Source: Verrucomicrobiaceae bacterium (GTDB lineage: Bacteria > Verrucomicrobiota > Verrucomicrobiia > Verrucomicrobiales > Verrucomicrobiaceae). Taken from it: a stretch of 64,000 bases of DNA. A model generated the notes under the pieces. The model was given only the letters and a program-made list of their open reading frames with translations. It searched no databases and was not told the origin of the DNA. The position numbers and the translations under genes are program-made. This document shows, piece after piece, positions 59,412 to 64,000 of the stretch (its first letter is position 1; every line of letters begins with the position of its first letter). The stretch spans positions 186,001 to 250,000 of the forward strand of contig CANGYJ010000006.1 in assembly GCA_947458455.1 (NCBI GenBank), written 5' to 3'.

Positions 59412-61040
59412 CTACCTGCCTCCACGATAGCTCTGCGCCAGCACCTCACCCAGTTTCAACACGCCGGCTGTATCGAGCACGAGCTTCTCGGGCTGTGGCG
59501 GCAAATCGAAGGCCTTGATGTGAATGAACGCTTTGTCAGCCGCCGCGATGGCAGCGAGATCAGCGGTGATGTCGAGGTTGCCGGGTCCTTTTTGGTCCGG
59601 CGGCAGTTGCTGGCTCACAAACCACTTCAACGAAGGCATCGCCAAATCTTGACGACTCTGCGCCACGGTTGATTGCAGCCACTTCGCGGCATGTCTGCGA
59701 TATCCGCCGAAGGCCATGTCATTCTCGCCCGCATGATAAAAAATGCCCGCGAGCTCCACGCTGTGGCCTTGGTCCTTCAGCTCCTGCATCGCACTGCGGA
59801 TGAACGCGATGAACGCCGGGTAAACATGCATGTCCTTGGCCGTCGTGCCCTCCGGCGTCCAGTCATTCATCTGAGTGCCGCTGTGCGTGAACTTGGCGAT
59901 GGCGATGTTACCCTTCTCCGCGGCTCGCAGCGTCTTCGCGAAGCTCAATTCCGGCCCAAAGGTATCGTAAGCGCCCGCAGGGCCGAGCGGCTCCCAGCCC
60001 TTCGAAGTTTTGAAGCCGCCGCCGAGGCTGTATTTGAAGGCGATTTGAGCATCGTCACCCGCCGCCACGCCAAGTTCTTGTTGGAAAGCACGCTCGCCCT
60101 CCATGTTGCGATGTCCGGCGAGGATGAAGAGCTTCACCGCGCTGCCCTTGGCATAGGGCCAGGCATTGAGCGGCCTGTTGGTGCCGGTTTGGATGCCGAG
60201 CGTGCGCAGATACGCGTCCGCATGATTCACGCCGTGCTCGAGCTGCCCGAGCGTGCCGTAGTGATAGTGTAGTCCCGCTTCGCCACCGATCTCCACCGCG
60301 TTGTGCGAGGTGGGCACATAGTCCACCAGCGGGTCTGCTTCCGCGACCGCCTTCTGCGCCGTGCGAATCGCGAGCATGTTGTCGCGGTTGTCCATGCCCC
60401 AGATCGTTTTTGTGCAAAGCTCGCCGAGGTAGAAGCGCAGATTTGGCAGCTTCAAATCGCGACGCCAGAACGCGATGAAGTTCTTCAAGTTCGCCGCGTA
60501 GGCCGGCTTGAAGGCCTTGTCGAACATGTCGTTCTCCCCCTGATGCCACACGAAGCCTTCGATGCGATACGCGATCTTTTTACGATCCAACTCAGCCAGC
60601 GAGGCTCGGATATGCTCCAAAGCGAGCGGGTAAAGCTTGAAGCCGTCCGGCGTGTCCGGATTCCAGTCCTTGCCCAGCGTCGTGCCACCCGAAGCCACTT
60701 TGATCACCGCGATGGGTGCTTCGATGTTCTGTGATACCTTTTTGGCAAAACTCAGCTCCGGCCCGAAGTAATCACGCGTCGGCTGCATCGGAATCCATCC
60801 CTCCGAGGTCTCCATGTTTTCACGCCCGAGCTTGTAGGAGAACAAAACCTTCGCCTGCGGCTGATCCAGTCCCGCAAATGGCGGGAAGCGATGGATGTCC
60901 TTCACCCTCGAATGCGTGCCCACCATGTTCGACTGCCCCGCGAAGATGAAGACACGCAGGGTTTTCGTGTCGGAGCCTGTGCTGCGAGCGGTGACGGGGG
61001 CGATAAGGAAAAGTGCAGCGAGAAGCGTGCGGAATTTCAT
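59412..61040 (-). CDS. Duplicated SASA-type (sialate O-acetylesterase-like) secreted protein
   Basis: A 542-residue protein with a signal peptide (KFRTLLAALFLIAPVTA). It holds two copies of an SGNH-like SASA domain. Domain 1 (about 28-290) has VFIFAGQSNMVG with nucleophile S37 and VWHQGENDMF with the His. Domain 2 (about 302-535) aligns along its length but reads LFILAGHRNMEGE, so the catalytic Ser is replaced, while its YHAGENDMAF keeps the His context. Domain 1 is probably the active esterase on acetylated sugars; domain 2 is probably a non-catalytic partner or binding module. A tandem duplication with decay is the simplest explanation. Confidence 0.85.
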   Translation of the reverse strand: MKFRTLLAALFLIAPVTARSTGSDTKTLRVFIFAGQSNMVGTHSRVKDIHRFPPFAGLDQPQAKVLFSYKLGRENMETSEGWIPMQPTRDYFGPELSFAKKVSQNIEAPIAVIKVASGGTTLGKDWNPDTPDGFKLYPLALEHIRASLAELDRKKIAYRIEGFVWHQGENDMFDKAFKPAYAANLKNFIAFWRRDLKLPNLRFYLGELCTKTIWGMDNRDNMLAIRTAQKAVAEADPLVDYVPTSHNAVEIGGEAGLHYHYGTLGQLEHGVNHADAYLRTLGIQTGTNRPLNAWPYAKGSAVKLFILAGHRNMEGERAFQQELGVAAGDDAQIAFKYSLGGGFKTSKGWEPLGPAGAYDTFGPELSFAKTLRAAEKGNIAIAKFTHSGTQMNDWTPEGTTAKDMHVYPAFIAFIRSAMQELKDQGHSVELAGIFYHAGENDMAFGGYRRHAAKWLQSTVAQSRQDLAMPSLKWFVSQQLPPDQKGPGNLDITADLAAIAAADKAFIHIKAFDLPPQPEKLVLDTAGVLKLGEVLAQSYRGGR

Positions 61041-61153
61041 AACTGGTAAACGCGGTCAGATTCACGTAGCAAGGAAACGACTCGCTGACGGCTCCTTTTA
61101 AAGCTGCCTCAGCGTTGTTTGGCTATGCAAAAGTCCGTCGCTTAAGGCGGCAT

Positions 61154-62203
61154 TCACGAGCTCGTGGCCGACTGCTGGCGTAGACCGCTCCAGCCAACGA
61201 GTTTTTGCTGCTGCTCATCCCAAAGGCGGAGAGAGGCGAGTTTCAGGCTGGAAAGCAGGGTGATCGGCTTCACGTGCTGGAACAACTCGTTCGCTTGGTG
61301 GCATCGCTCGAGGTTGTAATTCGGAATGCGGGGACTCAGATGATGAATGTGGTGGAAGCCGATATTTCCAGAGAACCACTGGAGCACACGCGGCAGCTTG
61401 TAGAACGAACTGCCTTCGAGAGCCGCCTTCGTGTAATCCCACTCCTTGGCATGTTCCCAGTAAACGTCTTCGAACTGATGCTGCACATAAAACATCCAGA
61501 TGCCGGCTCCGCCACCCACCGTGATGATCGTCAGTTGAATGAGGACGTAGTTCATGATGCCAAAAGGCCAGGAGAGCAGCGCCGCCATGGCGAGGATGGC
61601 CACGTTCATTCCCCACACGGACATTTTCTCACGGAGATTCGCCTTCTTATGGGTGCGCCGCTGCCAGATGACAAAAACCAAGGCCGGTGCGATGACGAAG
61701 AGCACCACCGGATTTCTCGCCACGCGGTAGCAAAAACGCCTCCAGCGGGAGGATTCGAGGTATTCCTGCACGGTCATCGTCCAGATGTCTCCCGTGCCCC
61801 GACGGTCGAGATCACCGCAGCTCGCGTGGTGGATGGAGTGCTCCCAGCGCCAGTGGTGGTAGGGGGTGAAGGTCAGCAGCCCTGTGATGAAGCCGACGAT
61901 GTCATTTGCCTTCGAGGATTTAAAGAAGGAGCCGTGGCCGCAATCATGGAAAATGATGAAGATGCGCACCAGAAAGAGGCCATTCAGAGCGGCGAGACCA
62001 AAGGTGATCCACGCGGACCAAGCCAGACTCAGGTACATGAGATACCAAATCGCCGCAAAGGGGATCAAGGTGTTACACAACTGCCACACGGCCTTCGGCA
62101 CGGAAGGCTTTTGGAAGGGCAAAACGAGCGGCTTCCAAGTGGAGGCACTGATCTTGGGTTGCGTGAGGGGAGGCGTTGTGGAGATGCCGGGTTGGTTCAT
62201 CAC
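61154..62203 (-). CDS. Membrane fatty acid desaturase
   Basis: A 349-residue integral membrane di-iron desaturase. The three histidine boxes are HDCGH (residues 86-90), HSIHH (about 122-126) and HHIHH near residue 290 in GFHHIHHLSPRIPNYN. Membrane helices surround them (FAAIWYLMYLSLAWSAW, VVLFVIAPALVFVIW, ILAMAALLSWPFGIM). It introduces a double bond into acyl chains of membrane lipids using O2 and electrons from a ferredoxin or cytochrome b5-like donor. The pattern is of the delta-12/omega-3 type rather than delta-9. The start is ATG 62203 or 62200. Confidence 0.93.
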   Translation of the reverse strand: MMNQPGISTTPPLTQPKISASTWKPLVLPFQKPSVPKAVWQLCNTLIPFAAIWYLMYLSLAWSAWITFGLAALNGLFLVRIFIIFHDCGHGSFFKSSKANDIVGFITGLLTFTPYHHWRWEHSIHHASCGDLDRRGTGDIWTMTVQEYLESSRWRRFCYRVARNPVVLFVIAPALVFVIWQRRTHKKANLREKMSVWGMNVAILAMAALLSWPFGIMNYVLIQLTIITVGGGAGIWMFYVQHQFEDVYWEHAKEWDYTKAALEGSSFYKLPRVLQWFSGNIGFHHIHHLSPRIPNYNLERCHQANELFQHVKPITLLSSLKLASLRLWDEQQQKLVGWSGLRQQSATSS

Positions 62204-62295
62204 GCATCCGTTGGCACGGAATGCCCTGAAACGCTAGCTCGTGTTTGCGGCGATCCCCTTCATTTTGCGCATGTTGAGGACCCGAAGAAACGAAC

Positions 62296-62475
62296 ATGAG
62301 TGCCGAAGTTGAGGTGGCTAAGATGGCAGGCATAGCGTTCTTTTTCATGGAGGATAAGAACTATGCAGAAAGTGAACTAGCTGTTCAAAATCATGAACAT
62401 CACTTTTCGCTTGATGCGGCGATTTACCACCGTGGCATCGGAAGCCGTTTGCACGGTTTAACATCCCCCTCATAA
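62296..62475 (+). CDS. Possible 59-residue ORF before the cytochrome gene
   Basis: ATG 62296 opens MSAEVEVAKMAGIAFFFMED and ends at TAA 62473. The composition is not GC-biased and no family is seen, so it may be chance. It is in the same frame as the cytochrome c gene 33 bases downstream. The surrounding region 62204-62508 shows nothing else except the signal-peptide-like stretch discussed under the cytochrome. Confidence 0.2.
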   Translation: MSAEVEVAKMAGIAFFFMEDKNYAESELAVQNHEHHFSLDAAIYHRGIGSRLHGLTSPS

Positions 62476-62508
62476 AACATCTCACACTCACTCTCGTCGG
62501 CTTTTTGT

Positions 62509-62853
62509 TTGTTCTCAGTCCATGGCGCAGACTCCGCCCCCGCATCCGTAGCCCTTTGCTTCGCCTGCCATGGTCCAGATGGCAAAGGCATCGTTGCTGG
62601 CACGCCCAATCCGATGGCACCTCCTTTCGCCGGTTCCAAATTCGTCAATGACGGCGACGGCGAGGTCATGGCCTCCGTCGTGTTCACCGGCATCGCCAAA
62701 GAGGATGCCAAGTTCCTCGGCATGATGGCTCCTCTGGGTGCCGTGTTGACCGATGACCAGCTCGCGGAAGTGCTCACCTATGTGCGTGGCAACTTCACCA
62801 ATAAATCCTCCGCCGTCACCGCTGCGCAGGTGAAGGCATGGCGCGAAAAGTAA
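62509..62853 (+). CDS. Small c-type cytochrome with unclear start
   Basis: The frame contains a heme-binding CFACHGPDGKGIVAGTPNP and a later axial-Met candidate in LGMMAPLGAVLTDDQLAEVL, followed by the usual C-terminal helix VLTYVRGNF. This is a class I cytochrome c of about 100 residues. The only start codon in frame near the mature part is TTG 62509, which would not give a full signal peptide. A good signal-peptide sequence (KHLTLTLVGFLFVLS) lies just upstream in another frame, so a frameshift or a non-standard start is likely. Confidence 0.7.
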   Translation: MFSVHGADSAPASVALCFACHGPDGKGIVAGTPNPMAPPFAGSKFVNDGDGEVMASVVFTGIAKEDAKFLGMMAPLGAVLTDDQLAEVLTYVRGNFTNKSSAVTAAQVKAWREK

Positions 62854-62865
62854 AATGGTAAGCCC

Positions 62866-62973
62866 ATGCAGAAGCGCGCTGACATTGAAAAGCTGCTCAA
62901 GCCAGCCGCCGCTTTTTTGACAAAGTGGGGCGAAAAGCTCACCAAGGTCATCGAGCAACGCGCCAGCAAATAA
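62866..62973 (+). CDS. Possible 35-residue helical protein
   Basis: ATG 62866 to TAA 62971 encodes MQKRADIEKLLKPAAAFLTK and a short amphipathic helix ending QRASK. A GGTAAG sequence sits at a fair Shine-Dalgarno distance. It follows the cytochrome gene by 12 bases. Charged helical composition suggests that it could be real, but no family is recognised. Confidence 0.35.
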   Translation: MQKRADIEKLLKPAAAFLTKWGEKLTKVIEQRASK

Positions 62974-63063
62974 CGACTGCTCTTTGACCTGTCTGGATGC
63001 CTTGCCGCATCCCGATGGATCACTGCAACTTCCGCTCCCGCCCCACGTTTCCTCGCCCGCACC

Positions 63064-64000
63064 ATGATCCGCTTTTTCGCCGCGCTTTTTCTTTCCACCG
63101 CCGCCTTCGCCACTAACCGGCCGAATATCCTCTGGCTCACCAGCGAGGACAACGGCCCAAACTACGGCTGCTTTGGCGATAAATACGCCGTCACACCCAA
63201 CATCGATGCACTCGCGGCTCGTGGCATCCGCTTCAAGCGAGCTTGGTCAAACGCTCCCGTCTGCGCTCCGGCCCGCACCTGCCTCATCAGTGGTCGCTGG
63301 GCTCCGGCGGATGGGGCTGAGCACATGCGCAGCTTGGTTCCGATGCCAGCTGGCCACAAAATGTATGCGCAGGTGCTTCGTGAGACTGGTTACTACTGCA
63401 CGAATAACAGCAAGGAGGATTACAACCTCGACCGCGCCCCGGTGAAAGGCGCAGACGCCGTGTGGAATGAGAGCAGTGGCAAGGCGCACTACAAAAACCG
63501 CGCCTCCGGGCAGCCCTTCTTTGCCATCTTCAACGATACCGGCACCCACGAGAGCCAGATCCGCCGCCGCCCACACAGACTCATCCACGATCCGGCCAAG
63601 GCTCCCCTGCCCTCTTTTCATCCCGATACTCCTGAGGTGCGCCACGATTGGGCGCAGTATTATGACAACATCACCACGATGGACTCCGGCATCGGCAAAA
63701 AGCTCGCCGAACTCGAAGCCGCCGGTCTCGCCGAGGACACGATCATCATGCTTTATGGCGATCACGGCGCGGGGATGCCACGCTTCAAGCGCTGGCCTTA
63801 CAACAGCGGCCTGCAAATCGGCCTCATCATGTATTTCCCGGAGAAATGGAAGCACCTCGCGCCCCAAGGCTATGCCCCAGGAACTGCCAGCGATGAGCTG
63901 GTGCAGTTCATCGACCTCGCGCCCACGCTGCTGAGCATCGCGGGCGTCAAACCACCCGCTTTCATGCAAGGCCGCGCCATCTGCGGCTCGCATTCCGCTG
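63064..64000 (+). CDS. Secreted sulfatase, N-terminal part (3' end outside window)
   Basis: The frame runs off the window at 64000. The signal peptide is IRFFAALFLSTAAFA. The metal-binding start is NILWLTSEDNGPNYG (residues 21-35), the formylglycine signature is C67-A-P-A-R71 in APVCAPARTCLISGRW, and GDHGAGMPRFKRWPYN marks the later active site. It belongs to the same superfamily as the sulfatase at 17555, but the two differ clearly in length and in the middle region. Likely substrate: sulfated polysaccharide. The window ends near residue 312 of an expected 450-550. Confidence 0.9.
   Translation, partial: MIRFFAALFLSTAAFATNRPNILWLTSEDNGPNYGCFGDKYAVTPNIDALAARGIRFKRAWSNAPVCAPARTCLISGRWAPADGAEHMRSLVPMPAGHKMYAQVLRETGYYCTNNSKEDYNLDRAPVKGADAVWNESSGKAHYKNRASGQPFFAIFNDTGTHESQIRRRPHRLIHDPAKAPLPSFHPDTPEVRHDWAQYYDNITTMDSGIGKKLAELEAAGLAEDTIIMLYGDHGAGMPRFKRWPYNSGLQIGLIMYFPEKWKHLAPQGYAPGTASDELVQFIDLAPTLLSIAGVKPPAFMQGRAICGSHSA

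Overview
The window looks like chromosomal DNA of a member of the Verrucomicrobiota, most likely near Prosthecobacter or Verrucomicrobium. The evidence is a high-GC coding style, secreted sulfatases, an SHD1-type secreted protein, a FAD-dependent 'xanthan lyase-like' oxidoreductase, a type II pseudopilin with the [17 protein letters not shown] signature, betaine-lipid genes, and many heptad and palindromic intergenic repeats. This placement is inference from gene content; no rRNA or tRNA gene was seen in the window.

Layout. 1-5.4 kb: a MoxR-ATPase operon (RDD, SpoIIM/DUF95, DUF4129-like, DUF4350-like lipoprotein, MoxR). 5.5-15.8 kb: housekeeping genes (purQ, rpmF, yceD, pyk, tatD), a PP2C phosphatase overlapping a tiny kinase-like gene, an SDR, an esterase, a possible ATP-grasp protein and a PduO-type cobalamin adenosyltransferase. 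15.9-31.8 kb: GHMP kinase, plsC, sulfatase, DUF5722, an MFS transporter, Gfo/Idh/MocA and LLM oxidoreductases, a DUF1826-YkgJ pair, LOG, a large FAD oxidoreductase, an outer-membrane protein, a zinc peptidase, an amidase and a pseudopilin. 32-40 kb: cysK, a TPR protein, a lipoprotein, ggt, a Uma2-type nuclease fold, yebC-rho. 40-48.3 kb is the most disturbed part: a menC-like gene, a metY relic, btaAB, a NERD-domain relic split by a MITE, dapA and dapF separated by a small element carrying a four-helix-bundle gene, and a ParE-type toxin-antitoxin pair. 48-55 kb: aminotransferase, proC, a PagL-like deacylase, a radical SAM protein and a cbb3-oxidase assembly cluster (ccoG). 55-58 kb: a lower-GC accessory patch with a zincin-like protein, a coiled-coil protein and a DUF1016/YhcG nuclease whose gene contains six tandem palindromes. 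58-64 kb: a cupin-like protein, a double SASA esterase, a desaturase, a cytochrome c and the start of a second sulfatase.

The genes describe an aerobic heterotroph equipped to process sulfated and acetylated polysaccharides, to remodel lipids (betaine lipid, desaturation, lipid A deacylation), and to make diaminopimelate, proline and cysteine.

The most unusual content is repetitive DNA. (1) A four-helix-bundle (S23/IVP family) gene with inverted ends sits between dapF and dapA, and a gene-less version of the same ends lies 5 kb away. (2) Two MITE-like elements end in CTAG; removing one of them restores a NERD-type reading frame. (3) Heptamer repeats occur in leaders and also inside coding sequences, including rho. 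(4) Six tandem palindromes with covarying stems lie inside a nuclease gene. (5) Several fold-back families occupy gene ends.
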